64,000 bases of DNA from positions 1,302,001-1,366,000 of the forward strand of contig CAVPLH010000006.1 of assembly GCA_963705955.1 (NCBI GenBank), written 5' to 3'. Positions 15,965 through 25,521 of the stretch are shown here, one piece after another. The notes under the pieces are model-generated. The model had not been told where the DNA came from. It saw only the letters and a list, made by a program, of their open reading frames with translations, and searched no databases. The first letter of the stretch is position 1. The number at the start of each line of letters is the position of its first letter. A program made the translations under genes and the position numbers. The stretch comes from WHSW01 sp963705955 (GTDB taxonomy: Bacteria > Actinomycetota > Thermoleophilia > Solirubrobacterales > 70-9).

Positions 15965-16720
15965 CTACTCCATCGCCAGGCCACCGTCCACGTTGAGAGT
16001 CTCGCCGGTGACGTAAGCAGAAGCGTCAGAGAGCAGGAACACCACCGCTGCCGCGACCTCCGCCAGCCGTGCCTCGCGGCCGAGCGGAACGCCGGGGAGC
16101 GCCGCGATCTTGGCGGCCTCGTCGTCGGACTCCGTGAGCCCGCGATTGAGCGCATTCACGCGAACGTCACGACCCGCAAACTCGCGTGCAAGCGCCTTGG
16201 TGAAGCCGTTGATCGCCGCATGGACGGTCGCGTAGGCGGGCCCGCCCAGGCCCTGGCTTCCTCGCTTGCCGGCGATCGAGGCCACATTAACGACCCGGCC
16301 GTACTCGCGCTCGGACATCGGCGGCACGAACACGCGACAGGTCGCGAACAGTCGCTTGATCGGTTCCACCGCAGCTCGCTCCCACTCCGCCCTCTCGAGC
16401 TCCCGGAACGATGTCTCAGAGGGCTCGTCGATCGCACTCACCAGAAGCTCGATTGGTCCGCCCGAACGCTCGAGGTCGGAGCGCAGCTCAATCAACCCAT
16501 CGAGGTCGCCAGGCTCGATCTCGAAGGTCGCCACGTCCGCGCCGAGGCCCCGCGCTTGCTCACTCGCCGCTTGCATGCCGGCGCCGTCACCGTCCACCAA
16601 GACCAAGGATTCGAGCCCGTGCTCGGCGGCGAACGAGACGGTCGCGCGGGCGATCGGCGTCGCCCCGCCGACGATCAGGAGGCGACGACCGCTGAGATTC
16701 AGGCGGTCAAGGAAGCTCAT
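15965..16720 (-). CDS. SDR-family protein with altered active site
   Basis: A 251-residue short-chain dehydrogenase/reductase homologue. The nucleotide-binding turn reads GGATPIA instead of TGxxxGxG. The serine position is normal (NVASIAGKRG), but the YxxxK motif reads YATVH, with histidine in place of the catalytic lysine. The C-terminus VTGETLNVDGGLAME is typical. It may be a non-catalytic or altered paralogue of the next gene. Its ATG overlaps the upstream stop as ATGA, so it is the last gene of an operon with an SDR and an ABC ATPase. Confidence 0.78.
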   Translation of the reverse strand: MSFLDRLNLSGRRLLIVGGATPIARATVSFAAEHGLESLVLVDGDGAGMQAASEQARGLGADVATFEIEPGDLDGLIELRSDLERSGGPIELLVSAIDEPSETSFRELERAEWERAAVEPIKRLFATCRVFVPPMSEREYGRVVNVASIAGKRGSQGLGGPAYATVHAAINGFTKALAREFAGRDVRVNALNRGLTESDDEAAKIAALPGVPLGREARLAEVAAAVVFLLSDASAYVTGETLNVDGGLAME

Positions 16721-17484
16721 TCCATCAACAGCCCGCCCTCGACGTTGATCGTCTCGCCGGTGATGTAAGCGGCGAGGTCGGAGACGAGGAAGATGACGGC
16801 ATCGGCGATGTCGACCACGGTGCCCTGGCGCCCCATCGGAATCCCGGAGAGCACCTTCGCCAGCAGCTGCGGGTCCTCCTGGAACTTGCGCGACATCCGA
16901 GTGATCACCGCCGCGGGCGCAACCGCGTTGACCGTCACGCCCATCGGCGCCAGCTCGCGAGCGAGGCTCTTGGTAAAGCCGAATGCGCCGGCTTTGGCTG
17001 CTGCGTAGGCGGCCGTGCCCAGCAACCCGCCCCCGCGCTTGCCGGCGACGGAGGAGATGTTGACGATTCGCCCGTATCGACGCGAGCTCATCGAGGGGAC
17101 CACGGCTTTGCAGCAGTTGAACAGGCTCGAGTAGTCGACCGCGAAAATCCCGTCCCACTCGGACTCCTCCATCTCGGTGAAGCGAGCCGTGGAGAGAACG
17201 CCGGCGTTGTTGACGAGGATGTCGGTCTCGCCGAGCTCGCTCCGGACCTCTGCGAACCCCCTCCGAACCCCGTCGTAATCGCTGACGTCGCAGGCGACCG
17301 CGAGAGCTCGCCCCCCATCATGCGCGATTCGCTCAGCACAGACCTGCGCCCCCCGCTCATCGACGTCCAGCAGCCCCACGGCGGCCCCCAGCGCGCTGAG
17401 CTCGAGCGCCAGGTGCTCGCCGATCCCGGCTCCGCCCCCGGTGACGACGGCGACGCGGCCGGCAAGCGAGAACGCCTCGGTCAC
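16717..17484 (-). CDS. SDR-family oxidoreductase
   Basis: A 255-residue classical short-chain dehydrogenase. It has the cofactor motif TGGGAGIG, the NNAG motif (ILVNNAGVLS), the catalytic serine in ISSVAGKRGG, YAAAKAG with Tyr and Lys, and a C-terminal ITGETINVEGGLLME. It probably oxidises or reduces a small alcohol/ketone with NAD(P). The GTG start at 17484 overlaps the stop of the ABC ATPase gene (GTGA), which decides it over a longer frame. The substrate would presumably be what the transporter brings in. Confidence 0.88.
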   Translation of the reverse strand: MTEAFSLAGRVAVVTGGGAGIGEHLALELSALGAAVGLLDVDERGAQVCAERIAHDGGRALAVACDVSDYDGVRRGFAEVRSELGETDILVNNAGVLSTARFTEMEESEWDGIFAVDYSSLFNCCKAVVPSMSSRRYGRIVNISSVAGKRGGGLLGTAAYAAAKAGAFGFTKSLARELAPMGVTVNAVAPAAVITRMSRKFQEDPQLLAKVLSGIPMGRQGTVVDIADAVIFLVSDLAAYITGETINVEGGLLME

Positions 17485-18626
17485 GATCCGGTTGGGCGTC
17501 CCTCGGTCGGGGTCCCCAGGACCTGGCTCTCCAAGTCGAGCTCCTCCGATTCGTCGCGACTCAGCAACCCGCATCCGTCCACGTCGAGCGAGAGCTTGAC
17601 CTCCTCGCCGATCGTCAGCGGCTCCTGCATTCCGTGGCTGTCGACCTGGACCGGTTGTGCGAGGCCGTCGATCGCCACGTCGTAGGCGAAGCCGGTGCCG
17701 TGGAAGGCCGCGTCCTGGATCGTGCCGCGAAGGCCGCGCTCCCCCTCGCCGGCCCGTTCAACCCAGACGGACTGCTGCCTGACCACAAGCCAGGCTGGCC
17801 CGGGTGCGATCCCGTTCATCGCCGGAAAAGCGATCGTCTCGCCTGCGATTCGCACCTGGGCCCTGGTATCGCGGACGTCGAGCACCTCGACCGGCACGAC
17901 GTTGGCATTGCCGACGAATCGGGCCACGAACGGCGACGCCGGCGCCAGATACACCTGGTTCGCATCCCCGATCTGCTCGATCACGCCGTGATTCATGATC
18001 GCGATCCGATCTGAGAGCGCCAGTGCCTCGCGCTGGTCATGAGTGACGTGCAGGAACGTGGCTCCGGTCGCGCGGTGCACCCGCCGTAGCTCCGCCTCCA
18101 TCTCGAGGCGAATCTGCTGGTCGAGCGCCGAGAACGGCTCGTCCAGCAACAGCAGCTTCGGCCGATTGACCAGGGCGCGGGCGAGAGCCACGCGCTGAAG
18201 CTGGCCGCCCGAAAGCTCGTGGCTGCGGCGCCGAGCCAGATCGCTCAACCGCACCAACGCCAGGGCGTCCTTGACCCGCCCGGCGACCTCACGCTTGTTC
18301 ATTCCCGCGACCCGCAGTCCGAAGGCGATGTTCTCGTAGACGTCGAGGTGCGGGAACAGCGTCGATCGCTGGAAGACCATGTTGACCGGCCGTTTGTGCG
18401 GCGGGATCTTGGCCATGTCGCGGCCCCCGATGTTGACCGTCCCCGAGGCCGGCTTCTCGAACCCCGCGAGCACCCTGAGCAGCGTCGACTTGCCGCAGCC
18501 GGACGGGCCGAGCAGCGTGACGATCTCCCCGTCGGCGATCTCGAGCGTGATGTCGTCGAGAGATGTCACGTCCTTGTAACGGTGGGTCAGGTGTTGAATC
18601 TCTACGACGGACGTTGCGGCACTCAT
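17481..18626 (-). CDS. PotA-type ABC transporter ATP-binding protein
   Basis: A 381-residue importer ATPase: Walker A GPSGCGKST, Q-loop VFQRSTLFPHL, signature LSGGQLQR, Walker B LLLLDEPFSALD, H-loop HVTHDQREAL, then a C-terminal TOBE-like domain (from about residue 280, with VLDVRDTRAQVRIAGETI). This architecture is that of polyamine/spermidine or related organic-cation importers. It is followed by a permease fragment upstream and two SDR genes downstream, overlapping by 4 bases. The partner binding protein and first permease are absent, probably deleted. Confidence 0.9.
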   Translation of the reverse strand: MSAATSVVEIQHLTHRYKDVTSLDDITLEIADGEIVTLLGPSGCGKSTLLRVLAGFEKPASGTVNIGGRDMAKIPPHKRPVNMVFQRSTLFPHLDVYENIAFGLRVAGMNKREVAGRVKDALALVRLSDLARRRSHELSGGQLQRVALARALVNRPKLLLLDEPFSALDQQIRLEMEAELRRVHRATGATFLHVTHDQREALALSDRIAIMNHGVIEQIGDANQVYLAPASPFVARFVGNANVVPVEVLDVRDTRAQVRIAGETIAFPAMNGIAPGPAWLVVRQQSVWVERAGEGERGLRGTIQDAAFHGTGFAYDVAIDGLAQPVQVDSHGMQEPLTIGEEVKLSLDVDGCGLLSRDESEELDLESQVLGTPTEGRPTGS

Positions 18627-18628
18627 CG

Positions 18629-19087
18629 TCAGCCCCCCACCGTCGCTCGAAGGTCCTCGGCCTCGACAATCTGGTCGAACACCGCCCTCTTGCGCCTCGC
18701 TGCCCAGATCGCCAGCGCCGCGGCCAGCAGCCAGAGAATCGCGGTAACCGTGAGCAGCAGGGTCGAGACAACGTTGATCGACGGCTCCACCGTCCGTCGC
18801 AGTAGCGACCAGATGTACAACGGCAGCGTCGAGTCGGTGCCGCTGACGAACAGGGTGACGATGAACTCGTCCAGAGAGAGGGTGAACGCGAGCACGGTCG
18901 CTCCAAGCAGGACGGTCCAGACTTGCGGCAGGACCACGCGCCGGAAGACCTCGATCGGGGTCGCTCCCAGGTCCTGCGCGGTCTCCTCCAACGACCGGTC
19001 GAGCCGCTGCATCATGACGCCGGCGATCAGCATGAAGAAGGGCGCGATCAGGATGAAGTGGCCGAGGGCACAAGTGGTCCAGTGCAA
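18629..19087 (-). pseudogene. PotC-type ABC permease, C-terminal part only
   Basis: The frame holds the last four transmembrane helices of an ABC permease, with the EAA-loop LEETAQDLGATPIEVFRRVV that contacts the ATPase and the closing helix LLTVTAILWLLAAALAIWAA. Normal permeases have about 260-280 residues; only about 150 are present. The upstream DNA switches directly to the N-terminus of a luciferase-like gene, so a deletion has fused the two. It lies 2 bases from the ATPase gene. Confidence 0.75.
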
Positions 19088-19119
19088 CAGCGTGACGTGC
19101 GACGACCTGGGCGCCGTCG

Positions 19120-19365
19120 CGCCAGCGGGGTGACCAAGGGCCCGATCCTGATCCGCGAGGTCCGCGCTGCGATCGCTCCCAGAATCGGCCAGCTGTCGAT
19201 CACACGCTCGGCGCCGGCCTCGCCGAAGGCCAAGGTGTCCCAGAGAAAGAAACCGTCCCAGCCCGCCGCCTCCGCGCGACAGGCGAGATCAACCAGGCCC
19301 CCGGCATCCGCGTAGCTGCCGACGTTGGCCGCATGAACGCCGTAGCGGATCGAGCCCGTCGTCAC
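19120..19365 (-). pseudogene. LLM-class flavin oxidoreductase, N-terminal fragment
   Basis: From GTG 19365, preceded by AAGGAGGG, the frame reads IRYGVHAANVGSYADAGGLV, AEAAGWDGFFLWDTLAFG and RIRIGPLVTPLARRRPGR. These are the start of a luciferase-like F420/FMN monooxygenase. After about 82 residues the similarity ends and permease sequence begins. Full proteins have about 300 residues. Confidence 0.72.
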
Positions 19366-19383
19366 ACACCCTCCTTTAAATCG

Positions 19384-21499
19384 CTACCCCGCTAGCGCGC
19401 GCTCTCTCAGGATCGGGAGCGGTTCGGCCGGGTCGTCGGAATCGATCTCCCTCGCCAATCGATGCCCACTGAAGATCGCGTCGGCGATGATCGACGGTGA
19501 TACGCAGTCCCCGACCTGGAACACCCCGCTGATCCCGGCGTCCGCCAGGTGCTGGTTGCCGGACAGCTCGCGGTATAGAGCGTCGTCGGAGTTGCGTTGG
19601 GTGACGACGATGGTCGCGCCCACCGTTTGCGCCGATTGCCTGCTCGGGTCCCATGCATCTACGAGCACCGCCGACTCGGGACCGATCTCCGCCAGCAGGC
19701 GCTCGGTCCTTATCTCGATCCCGAGCGCGCGCAGGTCTCGGTTGAGCCGGGGGGCCTCGAGGGTGTACTCGGTGTAGGAGGCGATCGCGCGGTCCGGGGT
19801 CGCGAGGACCACCTGGCGGCCGGCCCTCGCCAGGTGCTCTGCGATCCCTGCTCCGACGAAGTAACCGTCGCAGTCGTAGACCAGAATCGGACCCTCGGGT
19901 ATCGGCTTGGACTCGACCATCACGTCCTCGGGCGTTAGCACGGTGGGCTGCTCCGGCCTCCGCGCCCGGGATCGGGCGCATCGTGTCGACCGTCGAGACC
20001 GTCCCTCGCCCCAGTGCGACCCGGTCGCGATGACGACGATCTCGGCGCCGTACTCGAGCGCGTCGTTCGCATTGAGGGTCGTCTTCGGGATCAGCTGCAG
20101 GTTGGCAGCCTTCTCGATCTGGATCCGCCGATAGTCGACCACGCGGGCCCACTCGCCGAGCCGCGGCACAGCCGTGGGATCCACCTCATGCATCCGCCCG
20201 GATCCGCCTTCGGCCTCGACCAGATGGACGCGGCCCATGCCTCGCTTCGGCGAGCACGATCGCGCACTCCATCCCGGCGGGGCCGGCGCCGACGACCAGC
20301 ACGTCGTTGCTCGGAGTTCTCGACCCTGGCGAACCGTTCTCGGGGTGCCAGCCCCGCCGGTACTCCTCGCCGGACGTGGCGTTCTGCGTGCAGACGATCG
20401 GCCGGCCGCCGTCTCTCGCGGCACGCATACGTTGCAGCCGATGCACTCGCGGATCTCGTCGTCGCCGGCCCTCCTCGATCTTCTGCGGGAGGAACGGGTC
20501 GGCGATCGTCGGACGTGCTGCTCCGATCACGTCGCATGGCCCGCCTCGGATCGCCTCGACCATCGTGTCGGGATTGGTGAACCGACCGACGCCGACGATC
20601 GGCTTGCACGTGTACGGTCGGATCGACCCCACCCACGCGGCCTTGGTGGTTTCTCGGCGTGGAACGCGACGGACCGGCGTCCTTGCTCCACAGCTCCGCC
20701 GTGTCGCCGCCATGGACGTCCCAGAGGTCGACAAGGTGGTCGCAGAGTTCGAGGAATCGCCGACCCCCCCGTCGGCTCGACGCCCAGATCCCCGCATCGG
20801 TCGGCTCGTCGAGCGTGTCGATGCTGAACCGGACCGCGACCGCACATTCGTCGCCGATCGCATAGCGGATCAGCTCCGACGTCTCGAGCGCGAATCGGGC
20901 GCGGTTTTCGAAGACTCCTCCGTACTCGTCGCGGCGGGTGTTGGTCAGCGGCAGGAGGAAGTGATGCGGAAGTGAGCCGCCGTGGCACATGTGGACCGTG
21001 ACGATGTCGAATCCCGCCTCGCGGGCGCGGATCGCAGCGTCGACGTAAAGCTGCCTGACCGCCTTGATGTCTCCCTTGTCCATCTCGCGACAGCTGGCCA
21101 TCAACGCCCAGGGGCTTGCCACCTGGGCGACCCCTCGCCCTGCCGAGCGGGTCTCGAGCCGCCCGGACGTCGCGCCCCCGTGCCAGAGCTGGAGTCCCGC
21201 CAAGGCCCCATGGTCGTGAATCGCGTTCGTGGCAACCCGAAGGTTGCGCACGTCGGAGTCGTCCCAGATCCGGGCACTGACCCGCGGCAGATCGTCCGCT
21301 TCCGGCGCGATCGAGCAGTACTCGGTCGATACGGCTCCCCAGCCGCCCTCCGCCTTCATCGCCCTGAACGCCGCCTGGAACTGCGGCCGGTCCGAGCCCG
21401 CCCCGAGGCAGTGGGCAGTCTGATAGAAGCGGTTCGGCAACGTCTTCGGGCCGATCGGCACTGACTCGAAGAGTTCGCGTAGCGGTCCGTCTCAGTCAT
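19384..21499 (-). pseudogene. Trimethylamine/dimethylamine-dehydrogenase-like flavoprotein, frameshifted
   Basis: Pieces in different frames add up to one about 700-residue protein of the NADH:flavin oxidoreductase family. The FMN barrel starts LPNRFYQTAHCLGAGSD and continues GGWGAVSTEYCSIAPEADDL and ALAGLQLWHGGA. The 4Fe-4S motif ECIGCNVC follows, and the FAD/NAD part has DVLVVGAGPAGME and VIATGSHWG. It ends LRERALAG. The STEYCSI..E..D.P region is characteristic of amine dehydrogenases (tri-, dimethylamine, histamine). At least four frame changes are needed, one within the first 15 codons. Its likely electron acceptor, ETF, is encoded at 29-31 kb. Confidence 0.72.
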
Positions 21500-21616
21500 T
21501 ACCTATTTCGTTCGACATCTCGAATGAACAATGCCTAGGTGCACTGACTACGTAGGAAGTATCGTACACCGCCAGCGCTTTGCGACGGTCGCCGGGACAG
21601 CCGAAGAGGTCGAGTC

Positions 21617-22210
21617 CTAGAAGCTCTTCGGCGTATTGACCCAGACGTATTCGGAGACGCCTTTGGCGGCGTTCGCGATCCGGTGCGGGATGTCACTCGG
21701 AAACCAAATCGAGTCGCCCGCGTCGAGGAAGAAAACGTCGTCGTCGAGCCACACCTTGACCCGGCCTTCAAGCACGAGCCCCCACTCCTCGCCCTCGTGC
21801 GTGACCGGGTCCGGGCCCATCGAAGCGCCGGGCTCGTAGCGCCCGTAGATCGGCTCGAGAGTCTCGGACTCGTCGGGTGCCAGGAGCTCGAACGTGATTC
21901 CCTTGCCCGCCATCGGAGCGCTGAGGGTGCGGCGCCTTCCGTGCCGCACGATCCAGCGCTCGTCCGCGTCTTCCTCGGTGAAGAAGTAGGTAATCGTGAC
22001 GTCGAGCGCGCTCGCGAGACGCTTCAGGACGGAGATCGAGGGCTCGACGCGGCCCCGCTCAACATCACTGATCAACGAGGCGGAGACCCCTGCGCGCCGC
22101 GAGAGCTCACGCATGCTGAATTTGTGCTCCTCGCGCAGCTTTCGCAGCCGCGTGCCGATCGGCGGTACGTCCTCGTCCGCATGGCTCGCCGGCGCGGCCA
22201 CCTTGCTCAC
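21617..22210 (-). CDS. XRE-family regulator with cupin domain
   Basis: A 197-residue regulator. Residues 18-75 are a lambda-repressor-like helix-turn-helix (GTRLRKLREEHKFSMRELSR, AGVSASLISDVERGR, SISVLKRLASAL). Residues 115-190 are a cupin barrel (EGEEWGLVLEGRVKVWLDDD, DSIWFPSDIPHRIAN). Proteins of this type sense a small ligand and control nearby catabolic genes such as amine or amino-acid degradation. It starts at GTG 22210. It sits between the catabolic operons and is the obvious candidate regulator for the ACCTAGG-like repeats upstream of them. Confidence 0.9.
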   Translation of the reverse strand: MSKVAAPASHADEDVPPIGTRLRKLREEHKFSMRELSRRAGVSASLISDVERGRVEPSISVLKRLASALDVTITYFFTEEDADERWIVRHGRRRTLSAPMAGKGITFELLAPDESETLEPIYGRYEPGASMGPDPVTHEGEEWGLVLEGRVKVWLDDDVFFLDAGDSIWFPSDIPHRIANAAKGVSEYVWVNTPKSF

Positions 22211-22262
22211 TTCGAATTGCCTCCCATGCGAATGCGGGTAATGTAGCTGGCGTGCGCCGACC

Positions 22263-23027
22263 TCACTCCATGACCATGCCGCCGTCTACGTTAAGGGCCT
22301 GACCGAGGATCTCGCTGGCCGAGTCCGAGGCGAGGAAGATGATCGCATCGGCGATGTTCTCGGGACGCTGGAGGCGGCCCATCGGCACCTTGTCCACCCA
22401 GCGCTTCTCGAGCTCGTCACGCGGGACGCCGGTTCGCTCGGTCTCCCACACGTACTCGCGCTCCATCATCGGCGTGGCGACGGTTCCCGGGCAGACGGCG
22501 TTGACCCGGATGTCGGGACAGACCTCCATCGCCAGCGCCCTCGTGAAACCGATTACCGCCGCCTTCGAGGCGCAGTAGTTGGTGAACAGGGCCTGGCCGC
22601 GCTTGCCCGCCTGGGAGGCGATGCTGATGATCGAGCCCTTGTCCATGACGCGCAGGGCCGAGCGCGAGCACAGGAAGACGCCCTTGGCGTTGACGTCCAT
22701 GACCAGGTCCCACTCGTCCTCCGACATCTCCGCGCACAGCTTCATCGTCACCGTCCCGGCATTGTTGACGAGGACGTCGAGCCCACCGAAGCGGTCGACG
22801 GTCGCGTCGATCATCGAGTCGACCGAACCGCCCGCGGTGACGTCACAGTGGAGATCGAGCAGGCGCTCGGTCGATCCCGCACCGATCTCGGCCACCGCTG
22901 CCGCGGCGTTCTCGCCGTTGAGATCGGCAACCACGACGTTGTCGCCGAGCTGGTGAAACTGTCGTGCGATTCCGAGGCCCATTCCCTGGGCTCCTCCGGT
23001 GACCACCACGGTTCGGGGCGCGCTCAT
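22263..23027 (-). CDS. SDR-family oxidoreductase
   Basis: A 254-residue short-chain dehydrogenase: TGGAQGMG cofactor turn, LVNNAGTVT, catalytic serine in SIASQAGKRG, YCASKAA with Tyr and Lys, and C-terminal LGQALNVDGGMVME. The start is ATG 23027, six bases after GAGAGGAG; a closer ATG at 23033 would have no spacing. It follows another SDR gene by 26 bases on the same strand and is probably co-transcribed with it. Confidence 0.88.
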   Translation of the reverse strand: MSAPRTVVVTGGAQGMGLGIARQFHQLGDNVVVADLNGENAAAAVAEIGAGSTERLLDLHCDVTAGGSVDSMIDATVDRFGGLDVLVNNAGTVTMKLCAEMSEDEWDLVMDVNAKGVFLCSRSALRVMDKGSIISIASQAGKRGQALFTNYCASKAAVIGFTRALAMEVCPDIRVNAVCPGTVATPMMEREYVWETERTGVPRDELEKRWVDKVPMGRLQRPENIADAIIFLASDSASEILGQALNVDGGMVME

Positions 23028-23052
23028 ACGCATCTCCTCTCGGTTCGGTGAG

Positions 23053-23826
23053 TCATAGAGCCCCACATGCGGTGAAGCCACCGTCGATCACGATCCGCTG
23101 GCCGGTGATGAAGCTGGCGTCGTCCGAGGCGAGGAAGGCGACCGCGCTCGCCACCTCCTCGGGCTCACACAGGCGCCCGAACGGCGAACGCGCGCGAAGC
23201 AGCTCCAGCGTAGCCTCGCGGTCGCCGAGATCCTCGAGCTCCGCGTCCAGCATCGGGGTCGCGACGCTCGCCGGACAGACGACGTTGGCGCGGATGTTGT
23301 ACTTGCCGTACTCCCCGGCGAGCGTCTGAGTTAACAAAATCACGCCCGCTTTCGCAGCGCAATATGCCGAGTATGTGGGGATGCCGAGGAATCCGGCCTC
23401 ACTCGAGTTGTTGACAATCACACCGCACTCTCGCTCGATCATTTGCGGCAGCGCCGCCCGGCAGAAGAGGAAGACGTGCTTGAGATCGGTGTCGACGATC
23501 CTGTCCCACTCCTCGACCGACGTTTCGTGCACGAGCTTCACGGGGCCGTAGGTGCCGGCATTGCAGAACAGGACGTCGATTGCAGCGAAAGCGTCGACCG
23601 CCTCGGCGACGGCGGCTTCGACGCGGTCGGCATCCCGAACGTCACAGGCGGTGAAATGGGCCTTGGCGCCACCTTCGCTGAGCGTTTTCACGGCCGCCTC
23701 GCCCGCGCCGACGTCTTGGTCAACGACGACGATGTTCGCGCCTTCGCTCGCGAACCGCTTGGCGGTCGCGAGGCCGATTCCCGAGGCTCCGCCGGTGATC
23801 AGGATCGTTTTATTCTCGAATCTCAT
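23053..23826 (-). CDS. SDR-family oxidoreductase
   Basis: A 257-residue short-chain dehydrogenase: TGGASGIG, VLFCNAGTYG, serine in VNNSSEAGFLG, YCAAKAG with Tyr and Lys, and ITGQRIVIDGGFTACGAL at the end. It is complete and canonical. It begins 3 bases after the creatininase-like pseudogene, so it belongs to the same minus-strand operon as creatininase, aldolase and UPF0261. The substrate is unknown. Confidence 0.88.
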   Translation of the reverse strand: MRFENKTILITGGASGIGLATAKRFASEGANIVVVDQDVGAGEAAVKTLSEGGAKAHFTACDVRDADRVEAAVAEAVDAFAAIDVLFCNAGTYGPVKLVHETSVEEWDRIVDTDLKHVFLFCRAALPQMIERECGVIVNNSSEAGFLGIPTYSAYCAAKAGVILLTQTLAGEYGKYNIRANVVCPASVATPMLDAELEDLGDREATLELLRARSPFGRLCEPEEVASAVAFLASDDASFITGQRIVIDGGFTACGAL

Positions 23827-23828
23827 CT

Positions 23829-24676
23829 TCAGGCCTTCGTTTTGAACACCCGCCCGGTCACGGTCACGGGCACCGTTCGCAGCTCATCGACCGCCTGGGC
23901 CAAGTATCCGGCGAAGCGATCGAAGATCGCGTTTCCCTTCTCGGCCGTCGCCCGGAGCGGATTGCCGATCACTCCGTCGGGTGCGAACTCGTCGTGGTCC
24001 ATCGGGAAGTAGAAGTACTCGTAGCCCTTGAACTGAGCGTCCCAGGCCCCGTCCGCCTTCTGAAGCCGTCCGGCATCCAGGCGGGTGCGCCAGCCCGGCA
24101 ATCCTTGGCGCGGTCCATTCGAACGTTGTCGGCGTCGTAGGCCAGCATGATCGAGGTCTCCTGCTCACTCGCGTGCGATCCCGGGTCTCCTCCGGCGGAT
24201 TCTCCATCAGGTCCTCGATCAGGCCGAGGGTATCGCTCGCCGTAGGGCTTGAACATCGCGATCAAGGCACCTGTCTCATAGCGGAGATTGCGCATGACGG
24301 GATCGACGACCTTGGTATTCGAGGTGTGCCCGTTGACGAAGATCAAACGGTTGAAGCCATGGTGAATCAGGCGAACGCGAGACGTCGTGGATGATCGCGT
24401 TGAGGGTCTCGCCCCGCATCGTGATCGTTCCCATGCCGTTCTCGGGCTCGCGCAGGTGCTGTGGGTCTGTAACCCGTCCAGATCGGTGGCGCGTAGAGCG
24501 TGTCGCTCAACTCCGATGCCCGCGACACACTCGATCGCGTTATAGATGTCGGTTCCGAGCGGAAGATGGCTGCCGTGCATCTCGCAGCTCCCGAGCGGGA
24601 TCAGGATCGTGTCGTCGTGCTCGAGGTGGGCCTGGATCTCCGGAGGAGCGAGGTCTAGTAGCGAGCGAGAGGTCAT
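23829..24676 (-). pseudogene. Creatininase family protein, frameshifted
   Basis: The ATG at 24676 opens MTSRSLLDLAPPEIQAHLEH and ILIPLGSCEMHGSHLPLGTD, the metal-binding start of creatininase/amidohydrolase family proteins (E..HG.HLP..TD). Later pieces in other frames are ENGMGTITMRGETLNAIIHD, HHGFNRLIFVNGHTSN and FYFPMDHDEFAPDGVIGNP. At least three frame changes are needed. These enzymes hydrolyse cyclic amides or formamides. The gene lies 3 bases from both neighbours, showing it once formed part of the operon. Confidence 0.75.
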
Positions 24677-24678
24677 GT

Positions 24679-25521
24679 TCAGCTTGCGTCCATAACGGGT
24701 GGCAGTTCGAGCCTATGGGCGGCTGCGGCACTGCGACCGTCCCGAAAGACAGCCGCGATCGCGCGCACCATGCGCTCCGGATAAGCGTGTTGGAAGATGT
24801 TTCGACCCACCGAGCAGCCGATTGCGCCGGGCTTCGCGAGCCTCCACCAACCGCTCGAGCAGATCGAGATCGGAGATCCGCGGAGCCGCCGGCGACGACC
24901 ACCGGCGCGTTGGCGCAATCGACGATTTCCGCGAAGGCGTCCCCGGACCCGGGCCAATTGCTTTTCACGATGTCCGCCCCCAGTTCGACGCAGAGACGGG
25001 CCGAGCGCTTCAGATAGGGGAGACCCCAGGACTCGGCGTAGTCCTGGTCGCCGTAGTAGGCATTCGGATACTCCGCCTCGGCGATGAACGGCATCCCCCA
25101 TCGGCCGCAATTCTCACCGAGCTCGCCGACCAGGCGGATCACGTCGGGCTCGTTCTCGGGCGCAAAGGGGATCATTGCCACGATCCCGTCGGCGCCGATC
25201 TCCACCGCGCGCTCCACCGATGCGGTCAGGACCTCCTGGTGGGCCTTCTCGCCACGGGACGCGGAAGCGGTGATCTTCGCGACGAGCCCGAACGCAGGCA
25301 CGTCGCGCACCGCCGCGTAGCGTCTGATCGTTGAACAGTCCCGGCGCGATGAAGCCGCATGTCGCGCCACCGCGCGCCGCGGCGGCGAGCATCTCGCCGG
25401 GCCTCTCCAAGCCCGGAAGCACCTCCGGCGCGCTCGTCCCGTGCGAGAACGCGAACATCACGGCGCTGCTGGACTCCGGATCGACGATCCGGCGAAGCCG
25501 TGCTTCCTTCCCTCTACTCAT
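24679..25521 (-). pseudogene. DhnA/LacD-type class I aldolase, frameshifted
   Basis: The start overlaps the UPF0261 stop. Pieces in three frames give an about 280-residue TIM-barrel aldolase: MFAFSHGTSAPEVLPGLERP, then FGLVAKITASASRGEKAHQE, GADGIVAMIPFAPENEPDVI, GADIVKSNWPGSGDAFAEIV with the Schiff-base lysine region, APVVVAGGSA, and GAIGCSVGRNIFQHAYPERM. Homologues condense or cleave C3-C7 sugars or keto acids. At least two frame changes make it non-functional as read. Confidence 0.72.
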
